Assembly: GCA_021160985.1 (NCBI GenBank)
Contig: JAGHBN010000042.1
Span: 1-14,782, forward strand
Source of the DNA: Thermococcus sp.
Lineage (GTDB): Archaea; Methanobacteriota_B; Thermococci; Thermococcales; Thermococcaceae
Reading direction: 5' to 3'
Length of the DNA: 14,782 nucleotides
The translations under genes were made by a program, and so were the position numbers. Below, piece after piece: positions 5,683-12,246 of this stretch. Position 1 is the stretch's first letter. Each line of letters starts with the position of its first letter. The notes below the pieces were generated by a model. The model was given only the letters and a program-made list of their open reading frames with translations. It was not told where the DNA came from and did no database searches.

Positions 5683-6848
5683 TAATATTCCCCTAATCCT
5701 GTAAGGAGTGCATTCTCATAAGCCTTTTCTATCTCTCCGGCGACCTTTTTCCAGGAATAACGCTCTTCGACGGCTTTTCGTCCGTTGCTTCCAAGCCGCT
5801 TTGCAAGTTCCTCATCGTTGAGGAGCTTCTTAATCGCGTCCCCAAGAGAAAGCTCGTTGCCCGGCGGGACGAGTAGCCCACCTCCGCTTTCCTCAATTAT
5901 CTCCGGGACTCCGCCAACGTCCGTAGCTACAACCGGAACGCCTGACGCCATGGCTTCAAGTATTACTATCCCGAAGGCCTCCGCCGTTGTTGAAGGGAGC
6001 ACGAAGACGTCCGCCGACGCGTACAGCTTTGGAAGGAGTTCATTGGGGACGTAACCCATGAACCTGACCCTGTCCTCGATTCCAAGGAACTTAGCCTGCG
6101 CCTTCAGGATGGGCAGCATTTCTCCGGAGCCGACCATCACGAGGAGCGCGTCATCAACCTCCCTCGCCACCCTCTGAAAAGCGTTCAGGAGGACGTGGGG
6201 GCCCTTTCTCGGCGACATCCTGCTGACGTAGAGGACAAGGCGCCCCTCGATGCCGAGCTCTTCCCGTACTTTTTCCCGCTCTTTCCTGCCCACGGGCCTG
6301 AATAACTCGTCATCGACGCCGTTTGGAATGACGTCCACAGGAGAATCCGCGAAGTGCTCTATGAAGGCCTTCGCCGCGTTGCTTACGGCTATTATCCTGT
6401 GGGGGAAGCTCAAGTAATGACTGAACAGGGGAAAAGTAAGTCCCAGAGCCTTCCAGAGAGAGGACTCGTGGGAGAGAGATATGCTGTGCGTTGTGAGCAG
6501 CGTCGCCTTTCCGAGGTTCCTGCCCGCTTTCACGGCCTTGAGGGAGAGCGGGGTGAAGGCATGGTGGGAGTGAACAACCTCAAAGTCCCTCAGGTACTCT
6601 CCCAACTCCCTGTTCGATTTTAGGCCGTAGGTCAGATTTATTCCAATTATAGGGCTCACTGTCCCGGGAATTTTCCTAAGCTCGATGCCCAGCCTCTCGA
6701 GCTCCTCTTCCTTTCCCGTCTCGAGGTCGTTCGTCACGATAGCAACTTCATGGCCCCTCATTTTCAGGTGTATCGCCAAGTGGTGCATGTGGCTAGCAAC
6801 GCCGCCGACCTTTGGGTAGTACCAGTCGCTCACGAGTGCTATCCTCAT
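5682..6848 (-). CDS. GT4-family glycosyltransferase (PIG-A/PimB-like)
   Basis: 388 residues, a GT-B fold retaining glycosyltransferase. The N-terminus, with DWYYPKVGGVASHMHHLA, is strikingly like eukaryotic PIG-A and other enzymes acting on lipid acceptors. The acceptor domain also has VVHSHHAF and a Ser/His loop. In the donor domain, YVSRMSPRKGP binds the sugar-nucleotide phosphate, and the E-x7-E motif is E290 to E298 (EAFGIVILE). Such enzymes move a sugar from a nucleotide donor to a lipid or polyprenyl acceptor at the inner face of the membrane. The start overlaps the stop of the UPF0104 gene (ATGA). Donor and acceptor are not known; the neighbouring UbiA and flippase-like genes argue for a lipid-linked acceptor. 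Confidence 0.9.
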   Translation of the reverse strand: MRIALVSDWYYPKVGGVASHMHHLAIHLKMRGHEVAIVTNDLETGKEEELERLGIELRKIPGTVSPIIGINLTYGLKSNRELGEYLRDFEVVHSHHAFTPLSLKAVKAGRNLGKATLLTTHSISLSHESSLWKALGLTFPLFSHYLSFPHRIIAVSNAAKAFIEHFADSPVDVIPNGVDDELFRPVGRKEREKVREELGIEGRLVLYVSRMSPRKGPHVLLNAFQRVAREVDDALLVMVGSGEMLPILKAQAKFLGIEDRVRFMGYVPNELLPKLYASADVFVLPSTTAEAFGIVILEAMASGVPVVATDVGGVPEIIEESGGGLLVPPGNELSLGDAIKKLLNDEELAKRLGSNGRKAVEERYSWKKVAGEIEKAYENALLTGLGEY

Positions 6849-7741
6849 GATCTACCCCCCACGGCTCTGTAGAACTCCACGGCACCCACAGAGGACCAGA
6901 AGTACTGGTAGATGAACTTGTAAGTGAACGCTACGAGTGCGCTCTTCGTCGACGAGCCCAGGGCAAGGGTTATTCCGAGCTCGTTTGCCCCTACGCCAGA
7001 AGGAATTCCGCTCACGCTGGCAAATATGGTGCTGAGTATAAAGGCCTTGAGAGCCTCAACCGGCCCAACAGGGAGCCCAAAGGCCCGCCCAACGGTGATT
7101 ATCCCACCCACCTGCAAGAGCAGGGCAAGCAGGGAGAGGAGGAGAGAGATGAGAAAGGTGGCAGGATCCCTTTTGGAGTGTTTCCATGCCGAATACACCC
7201 TTTCCAGCCAGCTCTCAAACTTTTCAGCGAGCCGAGGACTGATCCACCGGACAGAGCACAGCCCCCACTGGAGGAGCTTATAGGGGCCGGTTTCGTATAA
7301 GAGAAGCACGAGGAGAAGCCCAAGCAAAAGGATGCCCCATGCCGTTGCGCCGAATACGAGCAGGGAGATGCCGGCGATGATTAAAACCTCAATTGCAATG
7401 CCAAAGGCAAGAGCGGATAAGGCCTTGAAGTAGTCGCCCCCGACAAGTTTTACCTTGGCGACGTGCCCAAAGCTGGGGGGAAGGAAGGCCATCATGTAAA
7501 AACCGCTCAGAACAGCGGTGAGGGTTTTTTTGAAGCTCGTGTCCTGGAGCTTTCTAAGGATGACGTACCACCGCAGGGTGGAGACGAGTATGGCCGAGAA
7601 TGCCATCACAAAGGAAAGGAGGAGAAACTTTGGGTCAGCCGTTGAAATAGCCTCCCCCAGCTCGTCCACCTTTATCGTGTGGGCGATGTAAGCAATGGAA
7701 AAAATGAGTGCGAGGATTGAAAACAGGGTTTTCTTCTTCAC
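6845..7741 (-). CDS. UPF0104 / lysylphosphatidylglycerol-synthase-type transmembrane protein, flippase-like
   Basis: 298 residues with about seven or eight transmembrane helices, matching the membrane domain of MprF/AglD-type proteins (Pfam PF03706, UPF0104). Typical motifs are STLRWYVILR near 54-63 and SGIPSGVGANELG near 241-253. In bacterial MprF this domain moves lipids across the membrane; in archaea relatives often accompany glycosyltransferases. It is a free-standing domain with no fused synthetase. GTG 7741 overlaps the UbiA stop codon in a GTGA junction, and the C-terminus overlaps the glycosyltransferase ATG. A role in flipping the product of its neighbours is plausible but unproven. 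Confidence 0.85.
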   Translation of the reverse strand: MKKKTLFSILALIFSIAYIAHTIKVDELGEAISTADPKFLLLSFVMAFSAILVSTLRWYVILRKLQDTSFKKTLTAVLSGFYMMAFLPPSFGHVAKVKLVGGDYFKALSALAFGIAIEVLIIAGISLLVFGATAWGILLLGLLLVLLLYETGPYKLLQWGLCSVRWISPRLAEKFESWLERVYSAWKHSKRDPATFLISLLLSLLALLLQVGGIITVGRAFGLPVGPVEALKAFILSTIFASVSGIPSGVGANELGITLALGSSTKSALVAFTYKFIYQYFWSSVGAVEFYRAVGGRS

Positions 7742-8547
7742 AGCACTCTCCCTCCCGCCAAGAGGAGCGCGACAATCATCGTAATGTCGAAGATGCGGTA
7801 GAGAACCCGCGAATTCACACTCAGTCCCCGTCCGGCGACCATTATGGAAGGTGCAACAACCAGCTGCGGTTCGAAGGCGTAGAGAACCGTTGCTATTGCA
7901 AGGACGGAGAAGATCTCCACTAGGAGCTCGCTCCGGGCCTTTCCTATCACTACGGGAGTCGTTCTCAGCCCCGCTTTGAGGTCGCTCTCGTAGTCCTCCA
8001 GGTGGTTCCTCAGCTCAAGGGCGAAGGAGTACAGGGTTGTTCCAGTGGCCATTAAAACTTCCACATCGGACAGGTTGCCGTCGATCAGCGCACCGTAGAG
8101 GAAGGGCATGCCCCCAAAGAACAGCCCGTGGGACAGCACATCCACCAAAGGCCTCGCCTTGAGCCTCGGCGGTGCTGAATAGAGTGTAGCTAGGAGTATC
8201 ATCACAGCATAAACAGCAAAGGCTTTTGTGTTCGTTTTGAAAGCAAGTCCAAGTCCTGCCAATGCAAGCAGGGCAGATATCAGCAGTCCGGTTCTCGGGG
8301 ACAGTTCCCCCGAGGCTATGGGGTTCTTCCTGACCTTCGCGGGGTTCCTTGAATCTGTATCCACGTCAAAACAGTTGTTTATCGAAAAGGCATACCACAC
8401 GAACAGAACCCCGGCCAGGAATGCCGCGGCCAGTATTTCCACCCCTACCCTGCCCCAGTTCATCAGCAGGGCGAAGCCGATCAGTACTATGTAAGCCCTT
8501 CCCTCCAGCGGCCGGAGGTTCCTCACCACAGCTGAAATCGACGTCAT
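7738..8547 (-). CDS. UbiA-family prenyltransferase
   Basis: An integral membrane prenyltransferase with about nine helices, 269 residues from ATG 8547. It joins a polyprenyl diphosphate to an acceptor. The first Asp-rich motif is NNCFDVDTDSRN (NNxxDxxxD, with Asn where most members have the first Asp), followed by NPIASGELS. The second is RNHLEDYESD (DYExD). Both metal and diphosphate sites are therefore present. It is not the usual archaeal DGGGP synthase by motif style; carotenoid, quinone-like or polyprenyl-phosphoribose products are possible. ATG 8547 follows GGTGA (8557-8553) by 5 nt and fits a 10-nt leader from the TATA box; GTG 8556 and ATG 8550 are less likely. It is the first gene of the five-gene operon. 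Confidence 0.85.
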   Translation of the reverse strand: MTSISAVVRNLRPLEGRAYIVLIGFALLMNWGRVGVEILAAAFLAGVLFVWYAFSINNCFDVDTDSRNPAKVRKNPIASGELSPRTGLLISALLALAGLGLAFKTNTKAFAVYAVMILLATLYSAPPRLKARPLVDVLSHGLFFGGMPFLYGALIDGNLSDVEVLMATGTTLYSFALELRNHLEDYESDLKAGLRTTPVVIGKARSELLVEIFSVLAIATVLYAFEPQLVVAPSIMVAGRGLSVNSRVLYRIFDITMIVALLLAGGRVL

Positions 8548-8578
8548 CATTGTCACCGCCCACCCTTTTGAGGAAAAT

Positions 8579-8588
8579 GTTATAAACC
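8579..8588. promoter_or_regulatory. Shared divergent TATA region (UbiA operon and HTH gene)
   Basis: The sequence GTTATAAACC serves as TTTATAAC on the minus strand, with a transcription start near 8557 just at the GGTGA ribosome site of the UbiA gene. On the plus strand TTATAAA would give a start near 8608, about 30 nt before ATG 8640. Binding of the TATA protein in one direction should exclude the other, so expression of operon and regulator may be coupled. Confidence 0.55.
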
Positions 8589-8639
8589 TTTCTACAAACA
8601 GGTGAATAGATATGAAGAAAAATCTTCAGGGGGATTGGG

Positions 8640-8969
8640 ATGGAAGACGTGCTCCGCACCCTCTCCAGAACCCTTCGGGTTTTTGAGCTTGGAGAGTCTG
8701 AAATAAGGATTTACTCGCTTCTCCAGCGTGAGTCGCTGACTCCGAGACAGATCGCAAAGACGCTCGGCCTCTCGGAGAGGATCGTCAGGGAAAAGCTGAA
8801 GCACCTCCTTGATTTGGGGCTCGTTGAGAGAACCCTCGTGAACAGGGGCTGGCTGGGCTACGTTTACTACGCCAAAGCCCCAAAAGAAGCCCTTAGGGAG
8901 CTGTTCAACAGGCTTGAGTCCACCCTAAAGATGCTGGAGAAAGAGGGAGAAACGAAAATCGAGGTATAA
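8640..8969 (+). CDS. Winged-helix transcription regulator (TrmB/MarR-like)
   Basis: 109 residues. Residues 1-65 are a winged-helix DNA-binding domain: GESEIRIYSLLQRESLTPRQ, then the recognition helix in LSERIVREKLKHLLDLGLVE. The end (about 85-105, ELFNRLESTLKMLEKEG) is a likely dimerising helix. There is no sensor domain, so it is either a constitutive repressor or binds ligand in the DNA-binding core. Start ATG 8640 follows a G-rich ribosome site, AGGGGGA. It is divergent from the prenyl operon and overlaps its control region, so self-regulation and control of that operon are the natural guess. It converges on speE with 11 bp between the stop codons. Confidence 0.8.
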   Translation: MEDVLRTLSRTLRVFELGESEIRIYSLLQRESLTPRQIAKTLGLSERIVREKLKHLLDLGLVERTLVNRGWLGYVYYAKAPKEALRELFNRLESTLKMLEKEGETKIEV

Positions 8970-8980
8970 TGGCCGAAAGT

Positions 8981-9847
8981 TCACTGCTCCTCTAGGAGGT
9001 CCCTCACGTACTTCGGCATCTGGAAGAGGGTCTCGTGTCTCTCCGGGTCGTAGTAGTAGAGCTTGAGCTCCTCTGCCCTCTCAAGGTCGATCTTCCTGAA
9101 GTCTATGTCGCCCTTCACGCCGACGAGGAAGCTCCATGGTGACGCGTAGCCTATGACCGGGAAGCTGAAGTAGTAAACCCTGTCAAAGACCTTCTTCATC
9201 GTTCTGTATGCGTCGAGGAGTTCGTTCGTGAAGAGGTAGACGCTGCCCGCCTGAGTGATGTAGAGACCCTTATCATTGAGTTTTTCGTAGGCACTCCTGT
9301 AGAACTCCTCGCTGAAGAGCAACTTCGCCGGGCCGACGGGGTCCGTGGAATCAACTATTATGACGTCGAAACGCTCGTCGGTCTCCCTCAGGTACTTCAC
9401 ACCATCGCCGATGATGAGCTCCCCCCTCAGCTCCTGGCCCTTCAGGAGCCTGTCGAGGAGGTCCTTCGCCACGTCGAGATAGAGGTAGGAGGCCTCGACG
9501 ACGCCCTCGTCTAGCTCCACCATCGTGGCCTTTTCGACCGTCCTGTGCCTGAGGACTTCCCTCAGGGTTCCGCCGTCACCGCCCCCTATGACGAGCACTC
9601 TCTTCGGGTTCGGGTGTGCAAGCATGACCGGGTGAACCAGGACTTCGTGGTAGCTCTCCTCTCCAACCTCAACGAGCTGCACCGTCCCGTCGAGGACGAG
9701 CAGCTTGCCGAAACCCTCCGTTTCATAAATCTCGAGACGCTGGTACTCCGTCTGCATCTCAAAAAGTCTCCCCTTTACTTTGAAGCCAACGCCGTAACCG
9801 CGAGGGTACCATTCGATGAAAGCCCTTTCCTTCTCGTTGTATCCCAT
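8981..9847 (-). CDS. speE: Spermidine synthase-type aminopropyltransferase
   Basis: 288 residues from ATG 9847. It transfers the aminopropyl group of decarboxylated S-adenosylmethionine to a polyamine. The fold markers are YQRLEIYET near 35-43, LDGTVQLVEVGEESYHE (the amine pocket) near 52-68, the nucleotide-binding VLVIGGGDGGTLRE near 84-97, and DSTDPVGPAK in the active site. The Thermococcus kodakarensis homologue TK0147 acts in the agmatine to N1-aminopropylagmatine route, and this protein is very close to what I recall of it, so agmatine is the likely acceptor. GTG 9856 is also in frame, but GGTGA (9857-9853) is 5 nt before ATG 9847 and decides the start. It is separately promoted from pdaD. 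Confidence 0.92.
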   Translation of the reverse strand: MGYNEKERAFIEWYPRGYGVGFKVKGRLFEMQTEYQRLEIYETEGFGKLLVLDGTVQLVEVGEESYHEVLVHPVMLAHPNPKRVLVIGGGDGGTLREVLRHRTVEKATMVELDEGVVEASYLYLDVAKDLLDRLLKGQELRGELIIGDGVKYLRETDERFDVIIVDSTDPVGPAKLLFSEEFYRSAYEKLNDKGLYITQAGSVYLFTNELLDAYRTMKKVFDRVYYFSFPVIGYASPWSFLVGVKGDIDFRKIDLERAEELKLYYYDPERHETLFQMPKYVRDLLEEQ

Positions 9848-9877
9848 GAGTCTCACCGCTCTTGGGTAGGGTGTGGG

Positions 9878-9887
9878 GTTTTAAAGT
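9878..9887 (-). promoter_or_regulatory. speE promoter
   Basis: The minus strand reads ACTTTAAAAC, a TATA box that would start transcription near 9857-9860, exactly before the GGTGA ribosome site of speE. The remaining intergenic sequence up to pdaD (9890-9985) is AT-rich and shows no gene. Confidence 0.55.
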
Positions 9888-9959
9888 TTAAGGGTATCCT
9901 ATCGAAAAAATTTTCATAAATCCCCTTACTTTGTGGAAACGCCTCCTAAAATCCGCCGG

Positions 9960-9981
9960 CTGAAAATTTGAAAAGTATAAT
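9960..9981 (-). terminator. Possible T-rich terminator of pdaD
   Basis: Just after the pdaD stop codon the minus strand has two TTTT tracts (near 9971-9974 and 9963-9967) within AT-rich sequence. This fits simple archaeal termination. There is no clear hairpin. Confidence 0.3.
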
Positions 9982-9985
9982 GGAG

Positions 9986-10459
9986 TCAGTACGGGAACAT
10001 GACAACCACGGCCAGCGCCGCGGCGGGCTTGTCCTTCACGGTTATGCTTGCACTGGTAACCTTGAACTCCTTCAGCTTCCAGCCCCTCTGCCTGAAGCCC
10101 TCCTCGACCATTTTCCTGACCATTTCCTCCGCCTCTTCCTTCGTGCAGTAGCCTGAGTACTCGTAGATCAGGCCGCCCTCGTTGTTCTCACTGACGCCTA
10201 TTCCAAGGGCCGCGCTGATGGTCATTCCAGGCTCGTCGCTTTCGATGTGCGCATAGACCGTCGGCAGGAGCATTCCTATCGGCACATCCGGCACCCTGTC
10301 TATCCACTCGATGTGAGCGGGTATGACACTGCTGAGCTTGACGAGGTTGACGTTTCCTATGCCCAGCTTGAGGAGGGCGTTATCGAAAGCGTTAAGTTTA
10401 GTCCCGCCTTCAGCGGCGGCGGCACCTATAAAGGCTCTCTTTGGAGTTGTCCAGCTCAT
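9986..10459 (-). CDS. pdaD: Pyruvoyl-dependent arginine decarboxylase
   Basis: 157 residues. It converts arginine to agmatine plus CO2, the first step of archaeal polyamine synthesis, and agmatine also modifies tRNA-Ile in archaea. The proenzyme cuts itself inside KLSSVIP between Ser43 and Ser44, Ser44 becoming the pyruvoyl group of the large chain. The following PAHIE and the C-terminal GYCTKEEAEEMV segment are typical of the PdaD family (MJ0316 type, about 165 residues). The T. kodakarensis homologue TK0149 is essential and lies close to TK0147, the same arrangement as here. Start ATG 10459 has GGAGG 8 nt upstream. A TATA box about 90 bp upstream implies a leader of some 60 nt. Confidence 0.93.
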   Translation of the reverse strand: MSWTTPKRAFIGAAAAEGGTKLNAFDNALLKLGIGNVNLVKLSSVIPAHIEWIDRVPDVPIGMLLPTVYAHIESDEPGMTISAALGIGVSENNEGGLIYEYSGYCTKEEAEEMVRKMVEEGFRQRGWKLKEFKVTSASITVKDKPAAALAVVVMFPY

Positions 10460-10484
10460 CTCGGCTTCCTCCTTTCTTTTCTCG

Positions 10485-10535
10485 CAGATTAGACGGTTAC
10501 AGACTAAAGCAAGGGTTCACTCACTCGCTAATCTG
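10485..10535. repeat. 8-bp inverted repeat around the pdaD transcription start
   Basis: CAGATTAG (10485-10492) and CTAATCTG (10528-10535) are exact inverse copies 35 bp apart. The upstream copy lies between the TATA box and the expected start of transcription (about 10522), while the other lies in the leader. If the start is right the two cannot form an RNA hairpin, so a DNA operator with two half-sites is more likely. Chance occurrence of an 8-mer pair within 160 bp is not negligible. Confidence 0.3.
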
Positions 10536-10542
10536 GGAAGGG

Positions 10543-10550
10543 CTTAAAAA
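10543..10550 (-). promoter_or_regulatory. pdaD promoter
   Basis: The minus strand reads TTTTTAAG, a TATA element with a predicted start near 10522. That leaves an unusually long leader of about 60 nt before ATG 10459, whereas other leaders in this window are 10-30 nt or absent. The leader holds the downstream half of the inverted repeat and an AG-rich stretch before GGAGG. Confidence 0.5.
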
Positions 10551-10579
10551 CGTTTCGTTATACTGGAAAGAACGTCAAA

Positions 10580-10611
10580 AATCGTCCTCCCGGAAATTGG
10601 AAAATACGATT
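10580..10611 (-). terminator. Weak hairpin plus T tract after the antiporter gene
   Basis: On the minus strand AATCGT (10611-10606) and ACGATT (10585-10580) can pair, followed by TTTTT. The loop of 20 nt is long, so the T tract is probably the effective part. It lies 8 bp after the antiporter stop codon. Confidence 0.25.
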
Positions 10612-10618
10612 CAAGGCA

Positions 10619-11767
10619 TCATTCGGTCGCTTTCTGCGGTTCTGTTGAGTAGCGGGTCACCACTCTGCCCAGTGTGGCGGAGGTGAATATGCCCAGAACG
10701 CTGGCAAGGGAAGCCATTGCATACATGTGTTTGCTGAGGACTCCGGAAACAAAACCTATTTCACCAACGAGGAGGCCCAGCACGCCGAAGCTCGCTATTC
10801 CAGCCCCCCGAACTATCGAGGAAGCGGCGCTTTCGTGTCTGACCATCACCGAGGAGAGGAGGAGCCTGACTGCGTAAACGATGAGGAAGAACTCAATGAC
10901 CACGAAGGAGAGCTCGGTTTCGAAGTTGAGGCCACGCCAGGCAAAGAATATCGGGGCAAAGATTCCGTACGTGACGCCGCTGACTATTGTGGTAAGCCTA
11001 TCGTACTGCTTGGTGCCGATGAGGTCGCTGTGCATGATCAGACCCGCCATGAAACCCCCTATAGTGAAGTGAAGGCCTATCTCATCGCTGATGAAGGCCA
11101 GAGACGTTGAAAACACCATGAAAAGGCCAAAAACGGCCTCATCGCTCTTGAGCCTGCGGAGGAAGCGTATTATCATTACCTTGTGCTTTATCCCTATCCA
11201 GTAGTTGAGGTACATTATGGTGCCTATGAAGAGGGCGTCCTTTAGTACGTCCGTGAAGACGGGAACGTAGTCCCCCGGAGCCTCGTGGATTCTGGCCATC
11301 ACATAGACTATGAAGAGGCTCATTACCTCGCTTATGACCGCGTACGAGAGGGCGACGTGGAGGAAATCCTGGCCAAAGAAGCGCTTGAGCCTCAGGACTA
11401 TCGGTGCGGAAGCAATTGAGAGTATGGCCGCCACTATTATGGTGTCGGACGTGACGCTCCAGTTTGTGAAGGGCAGGGTAACGAGGAACATTACAATATA
11501 CGTGGCCACGTAGAGGGGAACCGTCCTCTTTCCGGCGTAGTGGAGCTCCTCCGGCGTGACCTCCAACCCCGCGGATATCATCAGGAAGAAGAGCCCAAGC
11601 TCAGCAAGGAGAACCATCTGGTCCCTGGGCATGTCTACCAGGATGGCGCTGAGTACCATTCCTGCCGCTATCTCGCCGAGGAACCCGGGATAGCCCAGCC
11701 TCTCGAAGACCTCTGCCAGGAGCCTCGCGAAGGCTATGATCACGAAGACGTACCCCATGATTTCCAT
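10619..11767 (-). CDS. CPA2-type cation/proton antiporter
   Basis: 382 residues with about twelve transmembrane helices, of the Na+/H+ exchanger superfamily (KefB/NapA-like; Pfam PF00999). LGYPGFLGEIAAGMVLS (24-40) and LGLFFLMISAGLEV (57-70) are family signatures. SIASAPIV (117-124) marks the unwound TM4. There is no TrkA nucleotide-binding domain, so it is the short, unregulated form. Where NapA has the ion-binding Asp-Asp pair in TM5, this protein has Ser146-Glu147 (VISEVMS), so ion choice or stoichiometry may differ. Na+ or K+ export is likely. The start is ATG 11767 (or 11758); no ribosome site is seen and the TATA box is about 25 bp upstream, so it is probably leaderless. Confidence 0.88.
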   Translation of the reverse strand: MEIMGYVFVIIAFARLLAEVFERLGYPGFLGEIAAGMVLSAILVDMPRDQMVLLAELGLFFLMISAGLEVTPEELHYAGKRTVPLYVATYIVMFLVTLPFTNWSVTSDTIIVAAILSIASAPIVLRLKRFFGQDFLHVALSYAVISEVMSLFIVYVMARIHEAPGDYVPVFTDVLKDALFIGTIMYLNYWIGIKHKVMIIRFLRRLKSDEAVFGLFMVFSTSLAFISDEIGLHFTIGGFMAGLIMHSDLIGTKQYDRLTTIVSGVTYGIFAPIFFAWRGLNFETELSFVVIEFFLIVYAVRLLLSSVMVRHESAASSIVRGAGIASFGVLGLLVGEIGFVSGVLSKHMYAMASLASVLGIFTSATLGRVVTRYSTEPQKATE

Positions 11768-11789
11768 GCCGGCTTCTACGGTGCATTTC

Positions 11790-11796
11790 TTAATAA
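11790..11796 (-). promoter_or_regulatory. Antiporter promoter (leaderless)
   Basis: The minus strand reads TTATTAAG, centred about 26 bp from ATG 11767, so the transcript should begin at or next to the start codon. TGCCGG (11767-11772) and CCGGCA (11802-11807) form an inverted repeat around this element and may be operator halves. Confidence 0.4.
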
Positions 11797-11808
11797 CATT
11801 TCCGGCAG

Positions 11809-11818
11809 GCTTTTATTT
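11809..11818 (+). promoter_or_regulatory. Promoter of the AbrB/ACT gene (leaderless)
   Basis: CTTTTATTTT is an AT-rich TATA element centred about 25 bp before ATG 11839. No Shine-Dalgarno sequence precedes that ATG (the upstream bases are ACTTCTATC), which supports a leaderless message. Confidence 0.4.
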
Positions 11819-11838
11819 TCCGAAACAGAACTTCTATC

Positions 11839-12246
11839 ATGAGGCATTATGAAATAGTGAAAATACGGGAAGACGGTAAAGTCGAAATACCACCCGACTA
11901 CGCCTATGAGGTCGGCCTCGTCAAGGGTTCGTACTTTCTCCTCGAGATAGACACCGATTTGAACGAGCTCCACATGGAACGTGTGGCCCTGCCCGGGAAA
12001 AAGCTGGTGGATGTCGAGCTCGTCGTGGAGGACAAGCCCGGAGTTCTCGCGAAGATAAGCGGCCTCTTCGGCAGGCAGGGAGCCAACATACTCTTCAGTG
12101 AGGCCGAGGAGCTTGAGGGCATAGGCCTGGCCGGGATAGTTGCAGTCATAGACGTAAGCGGAATGAGTGAAACGCTGGAGGAGCTGAGGACTGAGCTTGA
12201 GTCCCTGGACGTCGTAAGGGAGGTCTTTCTAAGGCCACTGGATTAA
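11839..12246 (+). CDS. AbrB-like N-domain fused to ACT domain, putative regulator
   Basis: 135 residues. Residues 1-50 resemble a swapped-hairpin AbrB/SpoVT domain (KVEIPPDYAYEVGLVKGSYFL), a fold usually used for DNA binding. Residues 56-135 form an ACT domain, with VEDKPGVLAKISGLFGRQGANI (62-83) as the characteristic ligand-binding helix and loop and a final strand VREVFLRPLD. ACT domains sense amino acids or similar small molecules, usually as dimers or higher forms. The combination suggests a ligand-responsive regulator, but a direct role in enzyme control is also possible. It is divergent from the antiporter and converges with mrpD, overlapping it by 18 bp at the stop codons. No ligand or target is known. 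Confidence 0.75.
   Translation: MRHYEIVKIREDGKVEIPPDYAYEVGLVKGSYFLLEIDTDLNELHMERVALPGKKLVDVELVVEDKPGVLAKISGLFGRQGANILFSEAEELEGIGLAGIVAVIDVSGMSETLEELRTELESLDVVREVFLRPLD

Noticed and set aside
10484..10536. Riboswitch in the pdaD leader
   Set aside because: The upstream arm of the inverted repeat lies before the predicted transcription start, so it would not be in the RNA. No known riboswitch motif is visible.
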